A stretch of DNA of 64,000 bases from Multifurca ochricompacta (Eukaryota; Basidiomycota; Agaricomycetes; Russulales; Russulaceae): positions 62,001 to 126,000 of the forward strand of contig WTXG01000058.1 in the NCBI GenBank assembly GCA_022496185.1, in the 5' to 3' direction. Positions 54,404 to 64,000 of this stretch are shown here, in pieces. The position numbers and the translations under genes are program-made. Every line of letters begins with the position of its first letter. Position 1 is the stretch's first letter. The notes beneath the pieces are model-generated. The model was given only the letters and a program-made list of their open reading frames with translations, did no database searches and was not told the DNA's origin.

Positions 54404-55596
54404 GTGGCTTCGTCCAGCCACAGTCAGACCCTGTTCAAAGAAGAGCTCATCGAACGCAGAGACGAGAATAATCTTTCACAACAGACACTTGGCTCTGCCG
54501 TCTGGAAAGACTTTGAAACTGAGTTTGGATACTACGTCTATCACGACGGAAGATACCAACCGGTAGAGTACGACGACGAAAGAAGAGTTTGGTATCGTAT
54601 CCGGTACTCGGATAGCAGACACTCGTGGGTTACTACCGCTCCCGCTCCACCAGAATTCGGTCTTGGACCGTGGAGAGAGAACCCGCCCGCGATCATCACC
54701 GACTCAGAACCAGAAGAATACGTCGAAGAGAATAGCGAAGACGCACCAGTATTAGCATTGTCTACACCCCTGGTTGCACCGGCAGTTGTCACGATCAGAG
54801 CCCCTGCTTTGACAACCCCCCAGATATCGATACAATCCTCAGACACCGTTACCCCATCTCATCAGAATATGTCCACCATCGCCGCTCAACTCCCCGACCC
54901 CGCTCCTCCTCCTCCTCCTCCTCCTCCGGTCGTCCCAAACATCCCGCCTCCATCGGGACGTCTTTCGGGGATCTTACCCCAGACCTTCACGGGAGATCGC
55001 TCCCAGAGCAAGAAGTTCATGTTGGAGTTCACCACGTTCAAGAACTTCAACCATGATGTGGCCCAAATCGTCAACCCCTTCCAACGCGCCAATCTCTTTC
55101 TCTCCCTCATCAGGGGTGACGCCGTTGACGATTGGACAATGGAACAGCTCGAGTGGCTGAACGAACAGGTAGAGAGTGGCCGCCGCACTACCAGTGAGGG
55201 CCTCTGGGAGACCATAGCCCAGAGATTCAAAGACGCCTTCACTGATGGACAGGCAAAACAGAAGGCAGCCAGGGAATTAAAATCCCTGAGAATGGAGAAA
55301 GGAGAACTCGACGCCTATGTAGCCAAATTCCGAAGCCTAGCAAACCGAGCAGGCTATGATACGGATGAAGAAGCAACCTTGGACCTCTTCTCCCAAGGAC
55401 TGCCGAACCCGCTTGTCAAAAACATCATACAGTTCCATCACCCTCATGACTGGGACGAGTGGGTCGATGCTGCTCGACGACAGCAGCAGGATTATCTTGA
55501 CTTCCAAACACGATTTGGAGTCGATACCAAGAAAGGAAAAACTCGAGAACAATGGAAGGCCGCGTTTGGAGTCAAACCAGCGCACACTATGCAGAG
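54404..55596 (+). pseudogene. Ty3/gypsy gag, 3'-truncated
   Basis: Structural Gag protein of a chromodomain-type gypsy element. N-terminal domain: QTLFKEELIERRDENNLSQQ, FGYYVYHDGRYQPVEYDDE, WVTTAPAPPEFGLGPW; then an acidic linker; a conserved ATG (54869, MSTIAAQLPDPA); poly-proline tract (CTCCTCCTC repeat, 54900-54930); and the retrotransposon Gag core (LPQTFTGDRSQSKKF, GDAVDDWTMEQLEWLNEQ, FKDAFTDGQAKQKAARELKS, YVAKFRSLANRAGY, LVKNIIQFHHPHDWDEW). It stops after WKAAFGVKPAH, where an inverted LTR starts, so the CCHC knuckle and all of pol are gone. The frame opens at GTG 54404 with no upstream ATG, so either initiation is at 54869 or a short leader exon is missing. Confidence 0.85.
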
Positions 55597-56191
55597 TGTT
55601 ACGTCCGGTGTGGGACGTTCCACACGACTTGTGTGACAGCGTTCGTTCGTTATCGGGTAGAAGGCCAATGAGACCTCTGGAGTTCGTGGTGAAAGAGTCA
55701 AGGTCAAAGAGGCTGTACTCTAAGACGATGTTGAGCGGAAGACACCTGAAGTGCTTGTTGAGAGGATTGAGTCAAGGCTTTCAAAGGGAAGTCCAGAAGA
55801 CAAGCACCGATGTATTCAATAAGTTGAGTCTGAGGTCTACAAGGTAGCTACAGCGGACTTATATACGTAATCGAGTGGGCATCTAAAGATAAGATAGTCC
55901 AGAGTCATGTGGGCCCGAATATACAAAAGCGGAGGGCGTAAAGACGCGCTTCTGATAGGGAATTAAGTAAGTGTCCGGTCTTAGAGATAAGGGATAAGAG
56001 ATAAGCAAACGGCGGGCTAAACATGAGTACAGTGATATCAACAGAGGCAAAGATGGTCACGGGGAAGGAAGCAGGGCATGTGACGGGTCCCAGGACGGGG
56101 ACGTGATCAAGAAGTGTAAGGTAGGGGGACGGGTAGGGTCATCATTGGGGATCGTGAAGAAAAGTGGGTTGCTAGGCGGGGGCCGTAACAT
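55597..56191 (-). mobile_element. Ty3/gypsy 3' LTR of the minus-strand copy
   Basis: 595 bp, inverse of the LTR at 53789 with few differences. On the minus strand it is preceded by the polypurine tract AGAAGAGGGGGTGA (56192-56205), marking it as a 3' LTR. Its far end abuts the broken gag frame directly. Confidence 0.85.
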
Positions 56192-56221
56192 CACCCCCTC
56201 TTCTGGCTCTAGCTGTCCCAG

Positions 56222-57426
56222 CTAGAAACGACTCGTACCATCATCATCCTGCACCAGGTCCAAGTAATCATCGGCTACATTACGATCGTCCGTGGTGTAA
56301 TTCTCCTTGTCCTCGTCTTGGGGACACTGATGGGCGCGGAGGAAGCCATAGGGGCCGCGCTGTCCACACGAGTGACAGAGATCGTGGACAGGGCAGTCTA
56401 GCTCGCGATGCCCCGCGTTGTGACGCAGGCATTTGCCGCACCATCTGGACGGGTTGATGATTGTCGGGGGAACGCCTACACGACGGAAAATGCAGAACCG
56501 ACTCCAGTGCAGGTTGCTGCGACAGTGGCGACACCACTTGCAGTTGAGGGGACAGTTCCAGCTGATATGGTACTTACTGTCGCACCGCCAACATGTTTCC
56601 CCGCGCGGATTTTCATGCATCCGCGGCATCTCGAACCGATTGGGCAGCAGCCTCGGTGCAGCTCCTAACGATCATGGAGGGAGAGGTCGTGCGTATGTGT
56701 CAGCATACCTCTCGGCGATGGTCTGGTACGCATCTCCTGTCTCCAACCTTTTCCAGATTTCTACCAACTCCTGCTCGACCTGGAACATTCCGCTGGTCAA
56801 TCTTGTCATCATCTTCGCGTGCTCCTTGTACTGTCTATTGAGTGTCATTCGCAGCGTCAGGTTCTTCCGCAGCCTCATCACTTCGGCCTTGAGGCGCGGA
56901 AGACGCATGTCGTTCAGTACTTTGTCAATCGCGAAGGCGCGGGAGTCTTCCGCGGCCAAATGCCCCAACTGCTCGTCGCTCATCGTGTGATGAAGCCGTC
57001 CTGTGTATCGTTCTTCCAAGTAGACTGGGGCCCCGTAGACGGGACCTCCTTTCCTCATGCATCCCGCGACATCCATTCCCCCATTGGTGTAGAAGATGTA
57101 CTTAGCTATAGCTTTGGTGCCATCCGCCATGGTGATTTCGAGCGGGAAGTACATTGACGAGTTCGGGTTGTTGGCAAAGAACGGGAACTCGGGGACGTCG
57201 TCGTCCAACTCCATGCCTGCCAGGTCGTTTGGGTGCGGCTCTTCGCAGTGTTCAAAGTCGTCGTTCGGGTTGGGTGACTGATTCTTCACGCGTTCTTCCG
57301 CAGCTTCATAGTCGATGGAGAGGAAGGGCGAGTGGAAGGATGAGCAGAGGGAAAAGCTTCCACGACCACATGAGTGGCAGTGAAGGCGTCGATGGCAGCA
57401 GAGGCAGCAATGGAAGAGGAAGACAT
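56222..57426 (-). pseudogene. Accessory 3' ORF of a gypsy element: coiled coil plus zinc-knuckle protein
   Basis: Lies between the chromodomain stop (57496) and the polypurine tract/3' LTR, in the position where most gypsy elements have no gene. The start ATG is at 57426 (MSSSSIAASAAIDAF); a matching start MSFIAANAAVDA occurs at 63964 behind the other copy's chromodomain. About 70 nt in, the frame shifts by one at an A-run (57352-57355). The main frame then reads an acidic segment (ELDDDVPEFPFFANN), ITMADGTKAIAKYIFYTNGG, a charged helical segment with coiled-coil spacing (AIDKVLNDMRLPRLKAEVMR through VEQELVEIWKRLE), one in-frame TGA (56674-56672), then a cysteine-rich tail with several knuckle-like motifs: CWRCDSKYHISWNC, CRHCRSNLHWSRFC, CGKCLRHNAGHRELDC, CHSCGQRG. 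Gag-like in layout (coiled coil followed by nucleic-acid-binding knuckles) but unlike the element's own Gag. Function unknown; I do not recognise the family. Confidence 0.65.
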
Positions 57427-57495
57427 ATCAGTTGTGAGTTAGGACGTTGCTGGTGAAGCGTTGTTCTGGGGAAAAGTTGGGAGTCTGCTCTTCTT

Positions 57496-58314
57496 TTAAA
57501 TGTTCTTGGGCGCCTGGGGGTGTCGTAAATGAAACTCCGCGATCAGGTCCGGAGCAAAGATATCCCCGGCTGGTTCCCACGAGTTATCAGAGTCTGGGAA
57601 ACCTTTCCACTTGATCAGGTAATACAGCTTGCGCCCCCGGCCCTGTCGCTTCGAGTCTAGAACGCGTTCTACTTCCCATTCCTCCTCTCCATCGATAAGG
57701 TCAGGTGGAGGTCTCGGGAAGTTCTCCCCATGAATGGAGGTTTCCTTATATGGGGTCAGGAGTTTGGCATGGAAGACAGGATGGATCTTCCATCTCGGCG
57801 GCAGTTGCAGTTCATATGACACATCTGACAGCTTCCTTGTGATCTGGAAGGGTCCGTGACATCGGGGCGCTAGTTTGGCTGAGGGGTGTGACGTATGAAT
57901 ATTTTTCCCTCGAGCCACACCCAGTCATTGGTCTGATAAGGTGTGAAAGTGCTTGGTTGGGCGGTCAGAAGCTGCTGTGCCTTTGCGAGGTTGTCATTGG
58001 CTGATTGTCGCAACTCTTCCCATTGGCTTATTCGTTGGGTTACGGAAGGGACTTGAGTGGGCTTATCTACCCATGTGGTGCGCGGGGTCCAGCCCATGAT
58101 AAGGGAGAAAGGGGTGGTTTTCGTGGTGCCATTGGGCCACGAGTTGTGAGCGAACTCCGCAGTTGATAGCCATTCTGCCCAATCATCTTGTCTGCTGTTG
58201 CACCAGAATCGGAGGTATTGCTCGAGCCACTGATTTGTCCGCTCGGACTGCCCGTCCGTCTGTGGATGATAGGCTGTGGAGATGTTCTGTGCGATGTCCA
58301 ACGTTTTGCATAGG
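57496..58314 (-). pseudogene. Ty3/gypsy integrase C-terminal part and chromodomain (minus strand)
   Basis: Begins inside the integrase core just before IAQNISTAYHPQTDGQSERTN (contains the catalytic E of the D,D,E triad), then WLEQYLRFWC, the GPY/F-type module (HGPFQITRKLSDVSYEL, IHPVFHAKLLTPY) and a C-terminal chromodomain (EEEWEVERVLDSKRQGRG, LYYLIKWKGFPDSDNSWEP). A one-base shortening in a T-run (57902-57906) breaks the frame between integrase and GPY/F module. The 5' side (reverse transcriptase, most of integrase) is absent: the LTR at 58315 cuts it. Confidence 0.85.
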
Positions 58315-58884
58315 TGTTACAAACCCCGTCTTCGCCCGTATTCTTTTTCTTACCCAACGACGACCCCTCTCTACCGCCCACACTTCACTACCAGATCACG
58401 TCCCCATCGTGGGATCCATCACATGCTCTTCGTCCCTCCCCGTGACCTCCTTGCTTGTCCATGTTTATCCGTTGTTATCTTTGTTATCACTTATCTTCTT
58501 ATCATACGACCGGACACTTACTTAATACCCTATCAGAAGCCAGGCTTTACGCCCTCCGCTTTCAGATATTCGGGCCCACTTGACTCCGTGTTCTTATCTC
58601 GTAGACGCCCACTGAATTACGTATATAAGTCCGCTGTAGCTACCCTGTAGACCTCAGACTCGACTTATTGAATACATCGGTGTTTGTCTTCTGGACTTCC
58701 CCTTGAACCTCTTGACTCGATCGTCTCAGTGCTTTTGGCACTTTCCGCTCAACATCGTCACTAGGGAACGGCCCCTTTGACTTTGACTCATCCACTCAAA
58801 CTCCAAAAGGCCCCATTGGTCTTTTATCTGAATCCATGAAGCTGTCGCACAAGTCGTGCAGAACGTCTCACACCGGACGTAACA
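58315..58884 (+). mobile_element. Ty3/gypsy 5' LTR of the near-complete copy
   Basis: 570 bp, TGTTACAAACCCCGTC...CCGGACGTAACA; TATA-like TACGTATATAAGTCC at 58618-58632. Inserted into the integrase remnant of the minus-strand copy. The matching 3' LTR must lie beyond 64000. Confidence 0.85.
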
Positions 58885-58903
58885 TCAAGTCGAGTCTGTC
58901 ACA

Positions 58904-59367
58904 GTGGCTTCCAGCCACAGTCAGACCCTCTTCCGGGAAGAACTCATCGAACGCAGAGACGAGAATAATCTTTCACAGCAGGTACTTGGCTCTGCCGCCT
59001 GGAAAGACTTTGAAACCGAGTTTGGATACTACGTCTATCACGACGGAAGATACCAACCAGTAGAATACGATGACGAGAAAAGAGTTTGGTATTGTATCCG
59101 ATACTCGGACAGTCGAAACTCTTGGGTCACTACAAGACCCGCCCCACCCGAATTTGGACTAGGCCCGTGGAGAGAGAACCCTCCGGCCATTGTCACGGAC
59201 TCTGAACCAGAAGAGTACGTAGAAGAACCCAGCGAAGAAGAAGCACCGGCATTAGCAGAGACTACGTTTCCGGTTGCACCCAAGGTTGTCACGATCAGAG
59301 CCCCTGCTTTGACAACCCCACAGATATCCATACATTCCACCAGCACAGTAACCCCATTCTATCAAAC
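58904..59367 (+). pseudogene. N-terminal extension of gypsy gag (frameshifted)
   Basis: Same N-terminal domain as 54404-54868 (QTLFREELIERRDENNLSQQ, FGYYVYHDGRYQPVEYDDE), opening at GTG 58904. In the other copy it is continuous with Gag; here one base is missing near 59362-59366 (an A-run), putting it out of frame with the Gag core. Conservation in both copies argues that it is coding. Confidence 0.6.
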
Positions 59368-60417
59368 ATGTCAACCATCGCCGCCCAACTTCCCGACCCT
59401 GCCCCGCCAGCCCCTGTGGCACCACCACCAAACATCCCCCCCCCTTCCGGACGTCTGTCTGGAGTGTTACCCCAGACGTTCGCTGGGGATCGCTCGCAGA
59501 GCAAGAAATTCATGCTGGAGTTCACAACATTTAAGAACTTCAACCATGACGTACCACAGATTGTTAACCCATTCCAAAGGGCCAATCTGTTTCTTTCCCT
59601 GATCCGAGGGGATGCGGTAGATGATTGGACGATGGAGCAATTGGAGTGGTTGAATGAACAAGTGGAAAGCGGACGCCGAACTACAAGCGAAGGTCTTTGG
59701 GAGACCATAGCTGAGAGATTTAAGGAAGCATTTACGGACGGGCAAGCCAAACAGAAGGCAGCCCGCGAACTAAAATCCCTCAAGATGGAGAAGGGAGAAC
59801 TTGACGCATACGTAGCCAAGTTCAGAAGTTTAGCCAACAGAGCCGGCTACGATACAGACGAGGAGGCCACATTGGACCTCTTCTCCCAGGGGCTGCCCAA
59901 TCCCTTAGTTAAAAACATCATACAGTTCCACCACCCCCACGATTGGGACACCTGGGTTGATGCTGCCCGACGACAGCAACAAGACTATCTGGACTTCCAG
60001 ACACGGTTTGGGGTCGATACCAAGAAAGGAAAAACCAGAGATCAGTGGAAGACCGCCTTTGGCGTAAAACCCACCCAACATACCCAGCGGGATCCAAACG
60101 CCATGGATACCTCTGCAGACCGCGCCCGAGCCCGGGCAGTGCTCACAGAGGATGAACGGCAGGTGTTGATGAAGGAAGGGCGGTGCTTTCGCTGCAGAGC
60201 ACTAGGACACATGTCCCGAGACTGTCCAAAGAAGGGAGCACACGTTGCGACTGCGACTACTGCAGCCGAAGCTCCCGCACAGAACAACCCACCCACGGTG
60301 GATAAGCGATCAAAAGAAGAGAAAGCTCAGGATATATGGGCTAATATGATGAAGGAGAGCGAAGAAGTGCGCGCCATCTTAGTAGAAAAGGCGTTTGCGA
60401 AAAAGGATTTTTGTTAG
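59368..60417 (+). CDS. gag: Ty3/gypsy Gag (core and zinc knuckle)
   Basis: 349-residue intact frame from the conserved ATG. It forms the capsid and nucleocapsid of the virus-like particle. Residues 1-35: proline-rich; about 40-240: Gag core (LPQTFAGDRSQSKKFMLEF, GDAVDDWTMEQLEWLNEQ, FKEAFTDGQAKQKAARELKS, LFSQGLPNPLVKNIIQFHH); then DFQTRFGVDTKKGKTRDQW and a single CX2CX4HX4C knuckle CFRCRALGHMSRDC. Ends AFAKKDFC-TAG, overlapping the pol frame, which lies in the -1 frame. The overlap contains GCGAAAAAGGATTTTTGTT, A- and T-runs that could support -1 slippage, although no textbook heptamer is in register. Confidence 0.85.
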   Translation: MSTIAAQLPDPAPPAPVAPPPNIPPPSGRLSGVLPQTFAGDRSQSKKFMLEFTTFKNFNHDVPQIVNPFQRANLFLSLIRGDAVDDWTMEQLEWLNEQVESGRRTTSEGLWETIAERFKEAFTDGQAKQKAARELKSLKMEKGELDAYVAKFRSLANRAGYDTDEEATLDLFSQGLPNPLVKNIIQFHHPHDWDTWVDAARRQQQDYLDFQTRFGVDTKKGKTRDQWKTAFGVKPTQHTQRDPNAMDTSADRARARAVLTEDERQVLMKEGRCFRCRALGHMSRDCPKKGAHVATATTAAEAPAQNNPPTVDKRSKEEKAQDIWANMMKESEEVRAILVEKAFAKKDFC

Positions 60418-63400
60418 GCTCAAACCCATCGGCCTGGGCACGAGCACTCCATGTCACCTCTGTGTATGCTAGTCGATTCAAGTCATTAAAAATACCAGTT
60501 CACTTTGAAACTACACAGAGGATGGCCGACCGAGATATATTAGTGGATTCTGGAGCCACAGACAACTTCATTCATCCGCGGTTGATTAAAACAATGGGTC
60601 TGGGGAGGCTGGCACTCCCCCAAGAAAAGAATATTTGGAATATTGATGGAACAGCCAATCGTGCTGGGAAGATCACCCACTATACTGACTTAAAAGTCCA
60701 AGTTGGGGAGATAACAAGAACGATTCGTTTCCTAATTACCGACCTAGGAGACGAAGACCTTATCCTGGGTTATCCATGGCTTGCAGCCTTCGAACCAAAA
60801 ATAAACTGGGCGGACGCGACAATGGACAAAGACTCATACCCGACAATCATTACGTCGCTAGGGTACGATTACGCAATCCGGCATCCAGTAATACGGGCTG
60901 TGCGTACAGAGGAAGACCCCGGCTACTGTTACGTCACCAAAGCATCAGAGCTGGCCCAGAAGGCGGTACAGGGACGGAATGAGAAGACTTACCACGAGGT
61001 AGTGCCAGACGTTTACCAGCGGCATTGGAAGGTATTCTCCGAGGAGGAGTCACATCGCTTTCCTCCAGAGCGACCATGGGATCATGCCATCGACCTTCTC
61101 CCCGATACACCGGCTGCTATAGACTGTAAAATCTACCCCCTGTCCCAGTCCGAACAAGCTGCACTTACGGAATTCCTGGAAGAACATCTGGCCAAGGGAT
61201 ACATTCGCCCCTCCAAGTCGCAGTATGCCTCGCCCTTCTTCTTCATCAAAAGAAGGACGGCAAACTGCGACCCGTCCAGGATTACCGAAAGATCAATGCG
61301 TACACCGTAAAGAATGCCTATCCCCTACCACTGATTTCTGAACTCATCGACACCATGAGGGATAAATCCCTCTTCTCCAAAATGGATGTGCGATGGGGCT
61401 ATAATAATGTCAGGATCAAGGAGGGCGACCAATGTAAAGCGGCATTTAAGACAAACCAAGGGTTGTTCGAGCCGAACGTCATGTTCTTTGGTCTTACAAA
61501 TTCACCGGCAACGTTTCAGTCCATGATGAATCATATATTCCGCGACCTTATCCTTACTGGTGAAGTCGTGGTCTATATGGATGACATCCTTGTAGCTACC
61601 TCAGATGACCTAAACCACCACCGACAACGAGTACACCAGGTGCTAGACATCCTGCACGAACACGACTTATATCTCAAGCCTGCCAAGTGCTCCTTTGAAC
61701 AACGAAGCGTCGAGTACCTGGGAGTCATTCTAGAGGGAGGACAAGTACGCATGGATCCCATCAAAGTGCAAGGGATTCGAGAATGGCCTGTGCCAACCTG
61801 TGTCAAGGATGTCCGATCATTCATTGGATTCTGCAATTTCTACCGACGCTTTGTCAAGGGATTTTCCGGCGTCGCGCGACCACTGAACGATCTCTTGAAA
61901 AAGGACGTACCATGGCATTGGAAGGCCGCGCAGCAACAGGCATTTGAGCAAATCAGAGACATTGTCGGCTCAGAGCCAGTACTCATTCAACCTGACCTGA
62001 GCCGCCCCTTCGAACTAGAAGTAGACGCCTCCCACTTCGCAAATGGAGCAGTGCTGTACCAAAGAGATGCCATGCAGATACTTCACCCCGTGGCATATTA
62101 CTCTGAGACTTTCTCGCCGGCAGAACGAAATTATGATATCTGGGATAGAGAGCTTCTAGCCATTGTCAAGGCTTTGCGACACTGGAGGCCCTACCTAGCA
62201 GGAACTCCTCACCAAACCATCATCTACACTGATCATTCCAACTTGCTGTATTGGAAGGAACCCCACAAAATCAGCCGACGTGTAGCGCGAGAAGTTTTGG
62301 AACTTGAAGAGTACAATTTCACCCTGAAACACATCGCAGGAAGTCAAAATGCAAGAGCAGATGCATTGTCACGAAGGCCAGATATGCACACCGGCGAAGA
62401 TGACAATAATGACGTTATTGTTCTGCCTGAGGAAGTGTTTGCAAAGACCGCCGTAGTCAGCCTCCATGACATGGATCTATGGGCGCAAGTGTCACAGAAC
62501 ATGAACCAGGAATTATGCCACTCATGGGCCGAAGCACACAATTTGAAAGAGGTCAACGGTTTGTGGTGGAAAGACGGAGATCGGCTCGTTGTCACCGGTG
62601 GCGACAACATTAAGAGGGGGGTGATCCATTTTCATCACGACCTCCCTCCGCTGGCCACCCGGGCATTGCTAACACCTATGCCCTTGCCAAACGTGACTAC
62701 TGGTGGCCCAATATGAAAAAGGACGTTGAAAGCTATGTGCAGGGATGTGCCGCATGTCAAGCAAACAAAGTGAACACACACCCGAGAACCCCGCCAATCC
62801 ATCCCATTACCCCCATATCGTCGACCCCCTTCCAAACTATCGCGATGGATTTCATTGTTAAACTACCCACATCACAGGGCTTTGACACCATTCTTACGAT
62901 CACGGACCATGATTGTTCCAAGGCGGCCTTGTTCATACCCTGCAACGAGACGATCACAGCGGAAGGAGTAGCAAGACTATACCTGGATCACGTATATTGA
63001 CACTATGGTCTCCCCAAAAAATCATATCCGACAGAGATACCCGGTTCACATCTACGTTTGCCAGAGCCCTATGCAAAACACTGGGCATTGCACAGAACAT
63101 CTCTACGGCTTACCATCCACAGACGGACGGACAGTTGGAACGAACGAACCAATGGTTGGAGCAATATCTTCGGTTCTGGTGTAATGAGCGACAAAACGAC
63201 TGGGCAGAGTGGCTGTCAACTGCAGAATTTGCACACAACTCATGGCCCAACGGAACGACAAAAGCCACCCCCTTCTCCCTTATCATGGGCTGGACCCCGC
63301 GCACCACGTGGACGGATAAACCCATTAACGTTCCCTCGGTAACCCAACGAATGCGCCAATGGGAAGACACACGACAATCGGCCAATGAAAATCTAGCAAA

Positions 63401-63887
63401 GGCACAGCAGGCCCTGGCTGCGCAACCAAGCACGTTCACACCTTATCAGCCCAATGACTGGGTCTGGCTCGATGGGAGAAACATTCACACGTCACACCCC
63501 ACAGCCAAACTAGCGCCCCGACGCCACGGTCCCTTCCAGGTCACAAGGAAGCTGTCAGATGTGTCGTATGAACTACGATTGCCGCCCAAATGGAAGATTC
63601 ATCCCGTCTTCCATGCCAAACTTCTGACACCATACAAGGAGACGCCCCTTCATGGGGAAAACTTCCCAAGACCCCCACCTGACCTTATCGATGGCGAAGC
63701 GGAGTGGGAAGTGGAGCGCATTCTAGACTCAATGAGAAAAGGCCGAGGGCGCAAGATGCACTACCTAGTCAAGTGGAAAGGATTCCCAGACTCTGACAGT
63801 TCGTGGGAGCCAGCCGGGAATATCTTCGCCCCGGTCCTTATCTCGGAGTTCCATACCCAACACCCAGAAGCGCCCAGAGATGATTAA
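60411..63887 (+). pseudogene. pol: Ty3/gypsy Pol: protease, reverse transcriptase, RNase H, integrase, chromodomain
   Basis: Domains in order. Protease DILVDSGATDNFIHP (60534-60580). Reverse transcriptase, from KIYPLSQSEQAALTEFLEEH to the catalytic VVVYMDDILVAT (about 61570-61605) and LGVILEGGQVRMDP. RNase H: LEVDASHFANGAVLYQ, YDIWDRELLAIVKALRHW, IYTDHSNLLYW, AGSQNARADALSR. Integrase: zinc finger with CAACQ, core FQTIAMDFIVKLP (D), IISDRDTRFTS (D), AYHPQTDGQLERTN (E). GPY/F module HGPFQVTRKLSDVSYEL. Chromodomain EWEVERILDSMRKGRG, YLVKWKGFPDSDSSWEP, likely directing insertion to marked chromatin. Breaks: one-base losses at the A-run 61248-61251, near 62641-62650, and at the A-run 63016-63021, plus TGA at 62998-63000 where CGA is expected. 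All catalytic residues I can check are present. As read, not translatable as one polyprotein. Confidence 0.85.
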
Positions 63888-63963
63888 AAGGGACAACTCC
63901 AGACCCAGTTAAGTTCCCCAGTACATGCTCCTCCAGCAACGTCCTACCACCATACAATCCATT

Positions 63964-64000
63964 ATGTCTTTCATCGCTGCCAACGCTGCCGTCGACGCCT
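63964..64000 (+). CDS. Start of the accessory 3' ORF, cut by the window end
   Basis: ATG 63964 opens MSFIAANAAVDA, aligned with MSSSSIAASAAIDA of the accessory ORF at 57426 on the minus strand. The upstream CAGCAACGTCCTA is conserved too, at the same distance from the chromodomain stop. The rest lies beyond the window. Confidence 0.5.
   Translation, partial: MSFIAANAAVDA

Noticed and set aside
1..64000. tRNA, rRNA, riboswitch or biosynthetic gene cluster
   Set aside because: No cloverleaf, rRNA core motif or enzyme domain other than retroelement enzymes was seen on either strand by eye; a tRNAscan/Infernal search would be decisive.

Overview
The window looks like a transposon-rich accessory region from a basidiomycete fungus, probably an Agaricomycete. 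The grounds are a large family of F-box-like/LRR-like proteins of the kind expanded in mushroom-forming fungi, short (58-66 nt) introns with fungal splice signals, chromodomain Ty3/gypsy elements, Tad-like LINE remnants, and hAT and Tc1/mariner relics. I cannot name the species. I see no tRNA, rRNA, CRISPR array or bacterial operon.

Layout. 1-1.6 kb holds repeat debris and an F-box gene fragment. 1.6-49.7 kb is an array of F-box genes. Ten close paralogues lie on the minus strand (ORFs at 2022, 13149, 15939, 18299, 25153, 29042, 32475, 35458, 40167 and 47832), each inside a duplicated unit of about 2-2.4 kb made of a shared 3' flank, the coding exon, a predicted 66-nt intron, a tiny first exon and a TATA box. 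Three more divergent members sit among them: 5361-7442 (plus strand, split by a hAT MITE), 9256-10783, and 44746-46984 (split by a solo LTR). Several decayed fragments are also present. Spaces between units are filled with LINE fragments, solo LTRs (several nested) and hAT-type MITEs, many with clear target-site duplications.

49.7-53.2 kb is a nested stack: a LINE tail with a 15-bp TSD, then a 3.2-kb hAT-type element with an 8-bp TSD, which contains an LTR fragment and a Tc1/mariner palindrome, which itself contains a solo LTR. 53.2-64 kb is a cluster of at least three Ty3/gypsy copies, nested and inverted. The minus-strand copy carries, between its integrase/chromodomain and its 3' LTR, an extra coiled-coil plus cysteine-rich zinc-knuckle ORF. 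The start of the same ORF reappears at the very end of the window downstream of the plus-strand copy's chromodomain.

How it fits together: the F-box proteins are presumed substrate adaptors of SCF ubiquitin ligases. The array shows recent duplication, mosaic (gene-conversion-like) paralogues, and repeated disruption of members by transposons. The retroelement ORFs are broken mostly by one-base shortenings in homopolymers, so sequencing error has to be excluded before calling them dead. The most unusual items are the accessory gypsy ORF, the 735-bp-arm Tc1 palindrome, the MITE inserted inside an F-box reading frame, and two paralogues with a duplicated F-box helix.
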